Origin: Neurospora tetraspora | Taxonomy: Eukaryota; Ascomycota; Sordariomycetes; Sordariales; Sordariaceae | Direction of reading: 5' to 3' | Assembly (NCBI RefSeq): GCF_033439725.1 | Contig: NW_026944384.1 | Location: 1,798,001-1,862,000 of the forward strand | Length of the DNA: 64,000 nucleotides | Shown: piece after piece, positions 24,421-35,064 of the stretch | Position numbering within the stretch: the stretch's first letter is position 1 | Layout of the letters: each line of letters begins with the position of its first letter | Made by a program: the position numbers and the translations under genes | Notes under the pieces: model-generated | Told to the model about the DNA's origin: nothing | Database searches by the model: none | The model's input: the letters and a program-made list of their open reading frames with translations, nothing else

Positions 24421-25986
24421 ATGCCGCCAGCTAAGAGCATGACGGCCAACCCGGTCAAGGCACCGCGCTACCGCGCCGGCAAGCCCACCGGAGTCGACTC
24501 CGAATCCGAATCCGACAACGTTTCCGAAGACGACGAGGAGGCCCCCAAGAAGCCTCCCACGCGGAAGGTGCCAGCGCCCAAGTTCGTCAACGCAGCAGGT
24601 CCCGGCCGAATCATCAGCCGTGGCAACGATGGCAAGATCAACCTGAAAGCCGTCGGGATAGGCAGCAGCGCCCAAGACGACGAGGAAGAAGAAAATCAGC
24701 GACGGGCAGCAGCTGCGAAGGCGCGCATTGCGGCCGAACAGAAAGCAAGAGAGGAGGGGTTCGTGACAGAGGAGGAAGACGAAGAGGAAGAGGAAAGTGG
24801 TAGCTCAGAAGAAGGGTCCGAAGAGGAAGAGAGCTCAGAAGAAGAGGAAGCACCAAGGCGGCTGATGCTGCGACCAAAGTTCATTCGCAAGGCCGACCGC
24901 GAAGCTGGGGTAACCGCATCCAACTCCACCTCAACAGGAAAGAAGTCAACACCCGAAGAAGACGAAGCAGCTGCCGAAGAGGCCCGCCGCCGCGCTGCCG
25001 ACGAGCTCGTTGAGGAGCAAATCAAAAAAGACATCGCCGCCCGCGCCGCCGGCAAGAAGCATTGGGACGACGACACCGACCCAGAAGACGACCAAATCGA
25101 CGACACGGACGACATCGACCCCGAAGCCGAATATGCTGCCTGGAAGCTGCGCGAGCTCAAGCGTGTGCGTCGCGAGCGTGAGGCCATCGAGGCCAAGGAG
25201 AAGGAACTCGCAGAGATCGAGCGCCGGCGGAACCTCACGGAAGAAGAGCGTCGTGCCGAAGACGAGAAACACCTGCAGCAGCAAAAGGAGGAGAAGGAGG
25301 GCAAAGGCAAGATGGCGTACATGCAAAAGTACTTCCACAAGGGTGCTTTCTTCCAGGATGAGAGCAAGGAGATGGGACTGGATAAGCGAGACATTATGGG
25401 CGCGAGGTTTGCGGACGATGTTAGGAACCGGGACCTGTTGCCGAAGGCGCTGCAGTTGCGAGACATGACCAAGTTGGGAAGGAAGGGCGCCACCAAGTAC
25501 AGAGACCTCAAGAGTGAGGATACGGGACAGTGGGGCCGGTTGCATGACAACAGACCGGGGAGGGAGTTTGACAGGTTTGGAGATGAAAGATTCCAGCCTG
25601 ACGGCTCGCATAGGGATCGGTACAGTGATAGGGGTGGTGATGGGCCGAAGGGCTCGAATGCCATTCCGCTGGGTGATCGGAAGAGCGCTTCTGAGAGACC
25701 AAGGGGTGACGACCGGTCGCGTGGCGAGGATCGGTATAGGGGAGGCGATAGGGATCGCGACCGCGATGGAGACCGTTCCCGGGATCGTTACCGTGATAGG
25801 GACGGAGACAGAGACCGGCACCGGGACCGTGACAGACGTCGGGATGATGATTACAGGGAGAGGCGCCGGTCGCCGTCCCCAAGACGTGATCGTGATCGCG
25901 ACCACGGTGAGCGGAGGAAACGGTCACCATCCAGAGAGCGAGATCGTCATGAGAGCGACAAACGAAGAAGGGTGGATACTAGGTAG
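24421..25986 (+). CDS. MFAP1: MFAP1-family spliceosomal protein with RD/RE-rich tail
   Basis: An intronless gene of 521 residues. The ATG at 24421 begins MPPAKSMTANPVKAPRYRAG, matching the PVRYRRG-like N-terminus of the family; an in-frame region upstream has no ATG. Order of parts: an acidic Ser/Glu region (about 85-150), a conserved RPKFIRKADR block, charged helices with WDDDTDPEDD and AEYAAWKLRELKRVRRERE, then MAYMQKYFHKGAFFQDESKE at about 298 and DLLPKALQLRDMTKLGRKG. These blocks are diagnostic of MFAP1, which in animals and yeasts is a component of the spliceosomal B complex acting with Prp38. From about residue 375 it carries a long tail, dense in Asp-Arg and Glu-Arg dipeptides from about 440, with RSPSP motifs. 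Human MFAP1 (439 residues) lacks such a tail. It is convergent with POL12, with stop codons 227 bases apart. Confidence 0.93.
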   Translation: MPPAKSMTANPVKAPRYRAGKPTGVDSESESDNVSEDDEEAPKKPPTRKVPAPKFVNAAGPGRIISRGNDGKINLKAVGIGSSAQDDEEEENQRRAAAAKARIAAEQKAREEGFVTEEEDEEEEESGSSEEGSEEEESSEEEEAPRRLMLRPKFIRKADREAGVTASNSTSTGKKSTPEEDEAAAEEARRRAADELVEEQIKKDIAARAAGKKHWDDDTDPEDDQIDDTDDIDPEAEYAAWKLRELKRVRREREAIEAKEKELAEIERRRNLTEEERRAEDEKHLQQQKEEKEGKGKMAYMQKYFHKGAFFQDESKEMGLDKRDIMGARFADDVRNRDLLPKALQLRDMTKLGRKGATKYRDLKSEDTGQWGRLHDNRPGREFDRFGDERFQPDGSHRDRYSDRGGDGPKGSNAIPLGDRKSASERPRGDDRSRGEDRYRGGDRDRDRDGDRSRDRYRDRDGDRDRHRDRDRRRDDDYRERRRSPSPRRDRDRDHGERRKRSPSRERDRHESDKRRRVDTR

Positions 25987-26213
25987 TAGCCTGTCATGCC
26001 TACCTGCGGCCACCTCGGGTTATGCTAGTACTCCTTGCAGTAATATCGATGTACAGTATCACCAAGCTGGATGTGCATACTTTTCCATTCCGACGCCGAA
26101 CCACCTGGTTATATCCTAATACCAATGCCAAAAATAGTTCAACCCAGAACCATACCTCCAGTTGCCACATCATTCAAGACATGTCTACGAACCCCAAAAC
26201 TTTCATATCCCGT
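25987..26213. other. Shared 3' region of MFAP1 and POL12
   Basis: Two convergent genes end 227 bases apart, so their 3' UTRs probably overlap or abut. No hairpin terminator is expected in a fungus and none is seen. Confidence 0.6.
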
Positions 26214-28344
26214 TCAAATCCTGGTAACCTCCACCCTCGCCCTCTCAAAGACCCTGTGGGCAAGCATCCCGCCAGGCGCAGCATCCGCCTCCGACAGCTT
26301 TGGCGGATACAGTGTCATCCTGGCATATGTACCCGCTCGCTTGCGTTGTGACAGATACCCGGGGTTGATAACCAGCACACTCTCAATGACCTAAGAAAGG
26401 GGACCGAAAAGTCAGCAACTGAACGCGTTTTCTGGATGGGAAAAAAGTACGACACCACAAAACATACCTTTGCAAAAGGCGGCAACGCACTGGGCACAAT
26501 CAACACATCCGGGCGCACATTAACCATCTCTCCCAACTTCAAATAACTAACATCCAGCATCGCGCCCGGCGCCGCCTGCCCATCAATCACCTGCCTGCCC
26601 GTCTTCGGCAGCTTCGTCCGATCCGTCGGCGGGAACAGCGGGAAATAATGCCTCTGCTCGATCAGGTACCTCGCCACCCTCGACAAGCCGTTAGTATCCT
26701 CCACCGTACCACCGATCAACTCCTCGTGTTTGAGCTCCCACAGCGCATCCTGGCTGCTGATCCCCACCACCGTCTCGTTGAGGCTGAGCGTCATCGGGTT
26801 GCCGATGATCTTGATGCTCTTGTGCAGGCCGAGCTCCTTGCGGGGGAAAGCGTCTTGTGGCCAGGAGACGTGGCGGTCGATTACGTCGCGGACCGAGGGA
26901 ACGAGGAGGATGGTGACGTGGGGGTTGGCGGATACGAGTCGGTTCAGTGCGGGCGAGATGAGGTACTTGAAGACGGTGCTCATGGTGGCGGCGTCGGGGT
27001 CGTAGACGGCTTCCTCGGGGAGGTCGAAGTCGCCCGAGGCGATGAGGGGGTGCTCGGCGTCGATGAAGGGACCGGTGAGGATGACGGCGTCGGCGTAGGT
27101 GTCTGCTGCTTCGTTGATGAGAGTGTGGAGCGGCTCGAAGTCAAGGTTGTCGTCGGCGGTGTAGGGGCCGGAGGCGAAGATGACGTTAAGAGGCATGGGG
27201 TTCTCGTCGTCTGTGTCCATGGCGTCCGGACCGCCGCGTAGCCTCTCGCGGTGTGCGGCCATGGTCTCTAGGGCGGAGGCAGCATTGGGCATGAGAGGCA
27301 TGCGCAGGACTTCGTTCACAGTGAACTCGCGCCCTGTGGTGTTGGTTCCGCGTAGTGCGACGATCTGTCCGGGGAAGAACTGGTAACCCTTGAGCTTGCT
27401 CACGTTTAGGGGTACTCGGAAACCGCCGCCCATCCTCCTCGAGGTCTCTAATACCAGGGAAGCGGCATTGAGCTTGCCTTCGGACGAATCAGATGCAATG
27501 CGTCCGACTGCCACGATCTCCGTAGTACTCTGCATAGCCGCACTGCCGAATGCAGATTCGTCCAACTTGAGATGTTCCAGAACCAAAGTAGTGAAGTCGT
27601 CTATCCTGTCGTCCAAGATCTCTGATGCTTCGGAGAGCTTCATTGCAAGTGGCTTGTATCCCAGCTTCTTCTGGTCGGAGGCGGCAGTAAGTTTGATGCG
27701 AGACTCGCCAAAGGGAGCGATGGGAGGTTCGGGCACAGGGAGGTTTTCGTTGAGGATCTCGATCGCTTCGCCGGCGTTTTGTCTGTCTTTGAAAGAAGAT
27801 GGTCTTGGAACGGTTAGCAGGAATACGTCGGCACAGATTTGGTCTTGACATACGGAATAGCGCCCATGGCATCCAGTTGAGCCTCCAGCTTCATCGGCGA
27901 GCTTACGGGCTCATTCTTCAAGCGGGAGCTGATCGGTGTCCCCATTAGTGTTTTCCTGGCCGAACCGAGCTTTGCTGCCCGTCGGGCGGCCGGCGTTGTA
28001 AGTCCATCGAGCATACCAAACACATCGCTATTGTTCCTCGCTCCTGGCCTTGGTGTTCCTCCCGGTCGTTTTTCGGTCTTGACTTGCTCCAGCGCCTGCG
28101 CTCGGTTTGCTCGTTCTAGTGTGTCTTGTAGGTCCTGCTTGAACTTGCGAACTGTGGACATGGACATCTTGGGCTGGTCCATGTCCATCTTGATGCAGTA
28201 CGACTCCCACTTGAAGAACATATCTTGGACGTCGAGTTCGTGCAGGCGCATGATCGATTGGAGCTCGTAGATGACATCGGGTGACAGCTCGGTGTTGGCA
28301 GTGCCGAAGCGCTCGTTGAGCTCGGCCACGACTGGATCGGCCAT
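26214..28344 (-). CDS. POL12: DNA polymerase alpha-primase subunit B
   Basis: Three exons on the minus strand: 28344-27854, 27782-26468 and 26390-26214 (660 residues). Intron 1 is 71 nt with a GTATGT donor and GCTAAC branch site; a second in-frame donor 27 nt downstream (intron from 27826, 44 nt) would add nine residues. Intron 2 is 77 nt (GTATGT...CTTAG). The N-terminus (about 1-75) is the helical domain. A linker with TPISSRLK follows, then the OB/phosphoesterase-like core: FFPGQIVALRGTN, NVIFASGPYTADDNLDFEPL, ILTGPFIDAEHPL, LLVPSVRDVIDRHVSWPQ. Exon 3 supplies the conserved end INPGYLSQRKRAGTYARM. The B subunit tethers the polymerase and primase that start replication primers. The phosphoesterase fold is known to be inactive in this family. 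MCB- and SCB-like boxes lie upstream. Confidence 0.94.
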
Positions 28345-28513
28345 GATCGCGATTGTGATGTTTGCGCTGGCTTTTCTCTCGGGTGCTCGTGGTGTTTAAC
28401 AGGTTGGTCGAGTCTCCAAACTAACGGGCCTAAGGTTGTGTTTTCACGAATTGAAAGTTACCTGTACTGGGTATCACGAAGATAATCATGGAGGGGAACT
28501 ACACATTTACAGA

Positions 28514-28519
28514 ACGCGT
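28514..28519. promoter_or_regulatory. MluI cell-cycle box (ACGCGT)
   Basis: A palindromic ACGCGT 170 bases upstream of the POL12 start codon. In yeasts MBF (Mbp1-Swi6) binds this box to drive G1/S expression of replication genes, POL12 among them. Conservation of use in this fungus is inferred. Confidence 0.55.
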
Positions 28520-28549
28520 CATGCTAACCGCGCCGTAGAAATCAATTAA

Positions 28550-28557
28550 CGCGAAAA
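28550..28557 (+). promoter_or_regulatory. SCB/E2F-like box (CGCGAAAA)
   Basis: CGCGAAAA fits the CRCGAAAA consensus of the Swi4 cell-cycle box and lies 31 bases from the ACGCGT box. The pairing makes chance less likely, though each box alone could arise at random. Confidence 0.5.
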
Positions 28558-29132
28558 CACGCTAAACCAATTGGCAGGGGTGGGTGGTCCTTGTGTCTTG
28601 AGGGTGTGACGCTATGGAGCTCAGGGGATCTGTGGCTGGTGCGTGGCTTCCCTAACGCTAACTCCAGATTCGGGAAAGCGCTTCGATGCAAGTTTGAGAG
28701 CTGTGCTTGCACGTTGCAGACGGATCGTCCGAAGTGCACAGAGGTGTTTATCAAGGTGCATTGCTTAACGAAGACTCAAGAAGATTGACATGTTCGGTTG
28801 GTGACATCTTCAAAATAGCATATCTTTTCAATATTTGACTACAAATCTTCCATATCTTGGTTCCAAGTCTTGGCTTTTCTTCGGTTCAGTCGGATAGATA
28901 TTCGCCAATTTCCGTGATCATCGAAGCGATTTGAGGCCAGCAATCAAAACCCCTAATTCGGTTGTGGCTGACACATCGTCGTCGTCCAATTCCACTACAC
29001 TTCCACTTCGACTTATCTCGGCTTTCTTTCCCTAAACCACCTCCCACATCTTCTTCCGTTCTTCCTGCTTTCTAAGAGCTTACTCAACCTACTTTCTTTA
29101 ATACCCAACTCTCAACCCATCGCTCACTCAAA

Positions 29133-30384
29133 ATGGCCACCGTCCTCAAGGTCCCTCTGGCTTCCCCCACCCCTGACAGCCAGCCCAGGCCCCAAGCGGC
29201 GCTTACGGCTGACCAGCAGGAAAAGTACAACTCGTTGCTCGAGCAAGTCAAGAACTGGAAGGAAGTCCCAGCGGCTGAAGGCAAGGCCGGTCCCCTCACC
29301 CACAGAGAGAAGTTCTGGTTGACTCGGGAATGTCTTCTCCGCTTCCTGCGCGCAACGAAATGGAATCAAAAGGAGGCTGAGAAACGCATCCTGGGCACGC
29401 TTACGTGGAGGAGAGAGTACGGTGTCGAGGAGTTGACCGCGGATCACATCTCGCCCGAGAACGAGACTGGAAAGCAGATTATCTTGGGCTACGACAAGGA
29501 GGGCCGCGTCTGCCATTACCTGAACCCCGGCCGCCAGAACACCGAGGCCTCTCCTCGCCAAGTTCAGCACCTCGTCTTCATGCTCGAGCGCGTTATCGAG
29601 CTTATGCCGCCCCAGGTTGAGACTCTGTCTCTGCTCATCAACTTCAAGTCGAGCAAGTCCAGGTCGAACACGGCTCCCGGACTCGGTCTGGCTCGCGAAG
29701 TTCTTAACATCCTTCAGAACCACTACCCCGAAAGACTCGGACGCGCTCTCATTATCAACGGTATGTCCAATGCCTAATCTCTGACGAACTCCTGATAACT
29801 GACCAATTACAGTTCCCTGGATTGTCAACGGCTTCTTCAAGCTCATTACTCCCTTCATCGATCCTAACACCCGCGAGAAGCTCAAGTTCAACGAGGACAT
29901 GAAGAAGTACGTCCCCGCCGAGCAGCTCTGGACCGAGTTCAACGGCACTCTCGAGTTCGACTACGATCACGCCACCTACTGGCCCGCCCTGCAGAAGATG
30001 TGCGCCGAGAAGCGTGAGGCCAAGTACCAGCGCTGGGTTTCCGGTGGCCAGCAGATTGGCGAGTTGGAGGATTTCATCACTGGTCATGCCCAGGTTGGTG
30101 TTGCCGGTCCTGTTGCCGCTGCCACCTCTGCTCCCGAGCCCACTCCTGCCGCATCTGCGCCTGCGCTGGCTGCTGAGTCTGAGGCGGTCACTGCTCTCGC
30201 TCCCCCTCCCGCTGCTGCCCCTGTACCAACGACCACGGAGGCTCCCAAGGAGGCGCCAGCACCGGCCCCCGAGTCTGCTGCTATTCCAGAACCGACTCCT
30301 GCGGCGGCGCCTGTGGAGGAGAAGAAAGAAGAGGAAAAGCCAACGGTTGTCGCGCCAACTGAGGTTGGGGAGACCACTGCTTAG
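29133..30384 (+). CDS. Sec14-like CRAL-TRIO phosphatidylinositol-transfer protein (Pdr16/Pdr17 type)
   Basis: Exons 29133-29760 and 29813-30384 flank a 52-nt intron (GTATGT donor, TACAG acceptor), giving 399 residues. The CRAL-TRIO N-terminal helices include REKFWLTRECLLRFLRATKW and TLTWRREYGVEELTADHISP. The lipid-binding domain follows: GKQIILGYDKEGRVCHYLNP, GRQNTEASPRQVQ, LINFKSSKS, LNILQNHYPERLGRALIING and, across the splice, VPWIVNGFFKLITPFIDP. This pattern is that of the Pdr16/Pdr17 branch of Sec14 proteins, which handle phosphatidylinositol and sterols and influence azole tolerance in yeasts. After about residue 300 comes a low-complexity Ala/Pro tail with Glu/Lys near the end, absent from short yeast homologues. 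No signal peptide or membrane span is seen; it is probably cytosolic or peripheral on membranes. The exact substrate is inferred. Confidence 0.92.
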
Positions 30385-31229
30385 AAGGTGCGCTCGGTTG
30401 TCAAATGGACGGTGTTGGGGTTAGTCGCACTGAGTTTAGGTAAAGAGTAGAATGGGGAGCTTTTGTCGCATATTTTGATACCAATCATAGAAAGCTAGGC
30501 GCCATAGGGGTGCTTCTGGTCCGTTAGACACCATAGAAGGCGAAGCATAATATTAGTTGTATTTGAAGGAAGGGCTGGTACTGCGTTTAGAGAAACATGA
30601 AACATAACTCAGTCTAACTAGTTGATAAAGGGTAACCTAATGTCGTGACAACCACGCCGAGGGTTGGTTTAACAGTCTTCGGACACTCGCAAACATCTTC
30701 ACATATATAACCGGCCGCTTCTTAACATTATAACTTTATATTTTACAACATCAAAACTATCTGGCTACGATCTGAACGCAACCACAACGTGTGAGTAACC
30801 CTTCAACAATCACAACTCACTTTTGCCCGCCGAACATCCTTCGTCTTGGCCAACTACCTCCAACACATGACCCAACCTTTCATCCCAACTCTCGTCTCGG
30901 CCCCGTGCTGCCCGTTTCCCAAACCTGAATGAAGCACACAGCCAATCAATCATTCCCTCCTACATATACTACTTCGACCGCGCCCAATCCTAATACCTCC
31001 CAGTAGACAAGACTCACACTCCCGGGACGGGTGGCACAGCGGTATTTGTGTTGCCCTTTCCCTGTTCCTTCCTCCCTTCCTTCCTTGAACTTAACCGCGT
31101 GTAAGGCATTCGAATCAGGGGTGAGGCGTTCTTGTCTTCTCTTTTTTTTTGTGCTTTTGTTCGTTCTTTCCTTTTTACCTCGCCTCACCCCGCCCTCAGC
31201 TGGGTGTTGCTCCTTCCATGTGTATACAG

Positions 31230-31253
31230 CCCCCGCCTGCCTGCCTGCCTGCC
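31230..31253. repeat. (CCTG)n microsatellite
   Basis: Consecutive CCTG units, five or so, in a CT-rich neighbourhood. Confidence 0.8.
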
Positions 31254-31873
31254 TGTCTCTGACTGGAAGTTGTGGTCGCGTGCACGTGAGCCAAGCGCGG
31301 TGACGATACTATTTTGTTCTCTTGATCATTCTCAATCTGTCATTCATGTAAGACCGAGTAAGGTAGGTAGCGACTCCAATTTCGCAGTTGAACGAAGCCC
31401 TCCTTGTCTACCCCCGTCATCGAAAGCACAAGCATAGATAGGTATTTGCCCCTCCCCCTATCGACCTCTCCCTCCTCCATCTTCCTCCTCCCCGACAGAA
31501 GTGGCTCAGCTCAGCTTCAGTTGCGATTCCTTACATGAAGATACATTCATTCCTCTTGCTCGCCGAACTATGCTGCCAAAACTGTTTATTACCAATGATA
31601 TTTCATTCTTTAGAGGTATTATTCACATGAGCGATGTAAGGGCTGCCTCATACCGAGCCGACGTCATTTCGCGCGCCTGAGATATACTTAAGACACAAGT
31701 ATGATATTCTTAAGAGGCAAGTGTAGACATGTCTACCTACGTAGACTAGTGAGTGAAACGGTTCTCGTCAGAGTAAAGAAAGACTGTCTCCTTTGACACA
31801 TATACTCCAGTGTTTCCCAAGGTATAATAGACACGAGAAATATCTGGATAACCTGCGCTGCATGTAATTGACC

Positions 31874-31895
31874 CAAAAAAAAAAAAAAAAAAAAA
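31874..31895. repeat. Poly(A) run of about 21 bases
   Basis: An uninterrupted A run on the plus strand. No retroposon body or target duplication is evident beside it, so it is treated as a simple repeat. Confidence 0.85.
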
Positions 31896-34438
31896 GTCTT
31901 TATCGTGGTGTGTATCATTATCAAGTTCAAACAACTTCAGTTAAAACAAATCCTTTCTCACAACTATCGATACGTATACCCACCGCAGCAGTAGCAAATA
32001 TCTTCTATATACCCAAGTCCCTCGTATTCCTCAAAGTCCCAAAGTCCCAACGTCTAAACCCACAGCCCAACAAACCCAACAACGAACCCAGCCAAGGCTC
32101 CAAGCTCGCCAAGCTCCCGTACCTTTCGTAGCTCACCTAGCTCATCAAGCTAAGAATCGGCCCGGCTGCCCGAGCAGTCGGGCGTGCGGCGGCCGGGAGG
32201 GACGGAACGGAGCGGGACGAGTGGGCAAGGAAGACGGTTGTTGGAATATTCCTGGGGTTTCCTGGCGAAGGATTGTGTGATTATTATATATAGCCGGACG
32301 AAGGATCCTGGTTTTGGTTGAGGTTGAGTAGAGGACGGGTAGAAGGAAAGTGTTTGGCTTGGCATGGAGATTGTGGAAAATATATCCGAGTATAATAGAC
32401 TTGTAGAGCTAGCGGTTTAGTAGACCTTTCGACTTGTGCTTGAAGAACTATGTATAGTTTGTATGAGGATGATGGGTTAAACATAACTCTGTATAAACAA
32501 GGACTGGGATCATGCTGTCTCGACTTCGAGAAGATACGACAGAAGAGAACAGGAAGTATACATACAAGGTATAGACGGGAAAGGAGGTGGGGGTTACCTA
32601 TTTAGCATAGCTATATATGATCTCCATGGTTTCGTTTGGTTTGGCTAAGGTTACAAGTACTTGACTATAGCTCTGTTGCATGGCAAACTGCATCACATCT
32701 TCACGAGAGGGAACTCTGTCGTAGTACAGTACTAGGTTCTCCCATGGAATAGATTTTCTGGGAGAATGTGAACAGCAGAAAAGACCAGGAAGGGATAGCC
32801 TTGAAAATCCTGTAGCTCAACGACCCCAATAACCATCTTCATCTTGCCACTTGCCAGATCATGGTCCAGGGCACAATGACAAATAGTGTACAGACGAACA
32901 GGATCTCCCGGTCTTGGTAGCATGTGCCACCATGGCATCTATCCCTGGTCGACGATCACCCTTGATGAGGAAGCGTTCCTGTCAGAGGTTGATGGGGGTA
33001 AGTATGAGGTTGGTAGAATAAAAAAGCAAGCGAACGGGAAGAACGAGATTGAGAACGCGTAAACAACACAACATAACTTGAAGGAAAAGCAAGCATAAGG
33101 GTGCATGTGAGACATTGTCGGTAGATATTCGCTACCATTTGGCCAGAGGATTGCGGTGAAGAAAACGCAGTGTTATCGTGTTGCCTAAACCATGCAGGAT
33201 GCAAGAGTTATGCAAACATGTTCGTTCGATCGATCTCGTCGATGTTGAGATCGATGAACCATCCGTCGCCAAGAGATGCATAAATGTTGACGGCGGTGAC
33301 GCGAGTCATCGTATCGTCAGATCTGGGGTATTAAACGAGCCGAGAACGGGTTGTCGTCAACAACCTTCCTCAACGGGATGCCGCTACCGTTTGAACAGTG
33401 GATGACCGGGGTGAACACGGACATTTCTTTTTGTCATGTTCGGCTTGACACTTGACCCGGGAGTTTCAGAAGTTCGGAGGCCCGTCCTGGGATTGGTGGT
33501 TGGAATGGGGATGCAACCTTGTTGACCGTTGCATGATCATGCGAGAAACCCGAACGGAGAGGGCACTCTTGACGGGGGGAAATACCCCGGCGAGTTCAGG
33601 CGGGATGGGGTAGTTTCGACGACCAGACGGAGTCGTCATCCGCTTTTGTTCATTCTTCCGGCCCGCTGCTTCGGATAGGAGCCGAGCATCCGAGGTCGAC
33701 AGGTTCTCTGACGTTGTACCCCGGGACCCCGGTGACTACCCCGGAGCCGGGGGCGCACCGCTCGTGAGACATGAAAAGTCCGGCATTGACGAACCAAACG
33801 TTCGCAGCTCTAAACTCTGCTGGGTATAACACCGGGCGGCCTGCGTATCGCCTGATATCACTTTCTTTTTTGAGTTTCAAATCCAACGGTTATCATGGTG
33901 TTTCTGGCTTCCCATTCTGATGGAGCGAGCCCAATGTGAGTGGGTTCCTTGTTCCGTCAACACTCACCGTGAAGGAAACATTGTATAGAACAAACAGCGA
34001 GATCTTATGCCGTCACAGAATGAATTGACAAACGAACACTTGGTTCAAGTCATCTAAAAACATATCGGCCTAGCATGACGATGTTGAGTGGGCATCGGTG
34101 GCATCGTTGGTGTGCGTGCGGAGCAGGACTCCAAATCCAGTCAAATAAGAAGGAGACCGTCATGCCTTAACGTCGATGAGATGGAGCCCCGAACACGATG
34201 CGGGCTTGTCCGTCATGCCAGGTTGATAAACCCGAGGCTGACAGCGAAGCACAGCGGCTTTATCGGACAAGGGGAGCTGATGTTTATGGTTGTTCATGAT
34301 TTCGAGGAACGGCGTCCACTTTCAGGGCTGAAGAGAAGGAGAGAGAGCGCCACCGTCGCCTAATAACTGCCGAGAGCTCCGTCATACATTGGTGGGCGGA
34401 AACATCAGGAGAGGAGGTGACTGTGGTGTGCTCGTGTA

Positions 34439-35062
34439 CTTGGGGGGTTCTGGGCGCCAAGCTTTCTTTCCCCCCTACTCGTTAAGTAGGGTGTAGCGAA
34501 AATCTGGGACAGGTTTTTATTCGTGGGACATCTGAAATGTTAGCGTATACTACCGAAAAGTGTTAGTGGACAGGATGCAACAATGATAACTACATCCACC
34601 ATTTTTCTAAAATTCGGGGAAAATTTGGGAAGCGATACTCAAGATAGAAGAATTGCCTCTCAAAGTTTGGAGATTTCATTTAGGAAATTGAATGAGTAGT
34701 TGCTTCCGGAGTCTTCCTCAATTATTAAATGTCGTCGCTTTTAGTTTCACTAACCGCCAAGCCGAACCGACATTTTGACAGCAAAAGAGAGCGCGCTCGC
34801 GTTTTCTTCCCAACGTTTCGTTCAAAATTGATGCAACTTTGAGGATGCTTATTTTAATACTTCCTTATACTCCCTGAATGTTTTCAGAATTTTAGAAAAT
34901 GGTGGTGGTTGAAATGGTTCGCGATCGATGCTGCACTAACAGGTTTCTTGGTCTTTTGGCGCCAGTTCAGATGTCCCAAGAATAAAAACCTGTCCCAGAT
35001 TTTCGCTACCCCTACTTAACGAGTAGGGGGGAAAGAAAGCTTGGCGCCCAGAACCCCCCAAG
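34439..35062. mobile_element. 624-bp foldback MITE with 98-bp terminal inverted repeats and TA target duplication (Tc1/mariner-like)
   Basis: The left end (34439-34536, starting CTTGGGGGGTTCTGGGCGCC) is repeated in reverse complement at 34966-35062. The arms differ by about two positions, one of them a 1-base indel. TA dinucleotides flank both tips (34437-34438 and 35063-35064), the target duplication of the Tc1/mariner superfamily. Each arm holds a small hairpin, CTACT-CGTTA-AGTAG. Beyond the arms a weaker inverted similarity continues for another hundred bases (for example CACCATTTTTCTAAAATTC against its mirror near 34880), so the whole element can fold back. It has no coding capacity and would need a transposase in trans. 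The near-identical arms suggest a fairly recent insertion, and it shows no obvious RIP. Confidence 0.93.
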
Positions 35063-35064
35063 TA

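Larger units (their letters stand above)
28345..29132. promoter_or_regulatory. Divergent promoter region between POL12 and the Sec14-like gene
   Basis: 788 bases separate two start codons facing outward. The POL12 side holds cell-cycle boxes (28514 and 28550). The Sec14 side is a CT-rich leader from about 29000 to 29130 with CCCACATCTTCTTCC and similar strings. No protein-coding frame is convincing here. Confidence 0.6.
30385..34436. other. Gene-poor DNA, left part of the 11 kb desert
   Basis: No frame shows a domain or sustained codon bias. Simple sequences include a T-rich tract near 31141, (CCTG)n near 31235, and a run of 21 A near 31875. Stretches around 32.1-32.3 kb and 33.4-33.9 kb are moderately GC-rich without coding signs. 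Confidence 0.5.

Noticed and set aside
24696-25905. Long minus-strand frames (319-322 codons) over MFAP1
   Set aside because: They are shadows of the Glu/Arg-rich coding strand, giving Ser- or Thr/Ile/Val-rich low-complexity translations.
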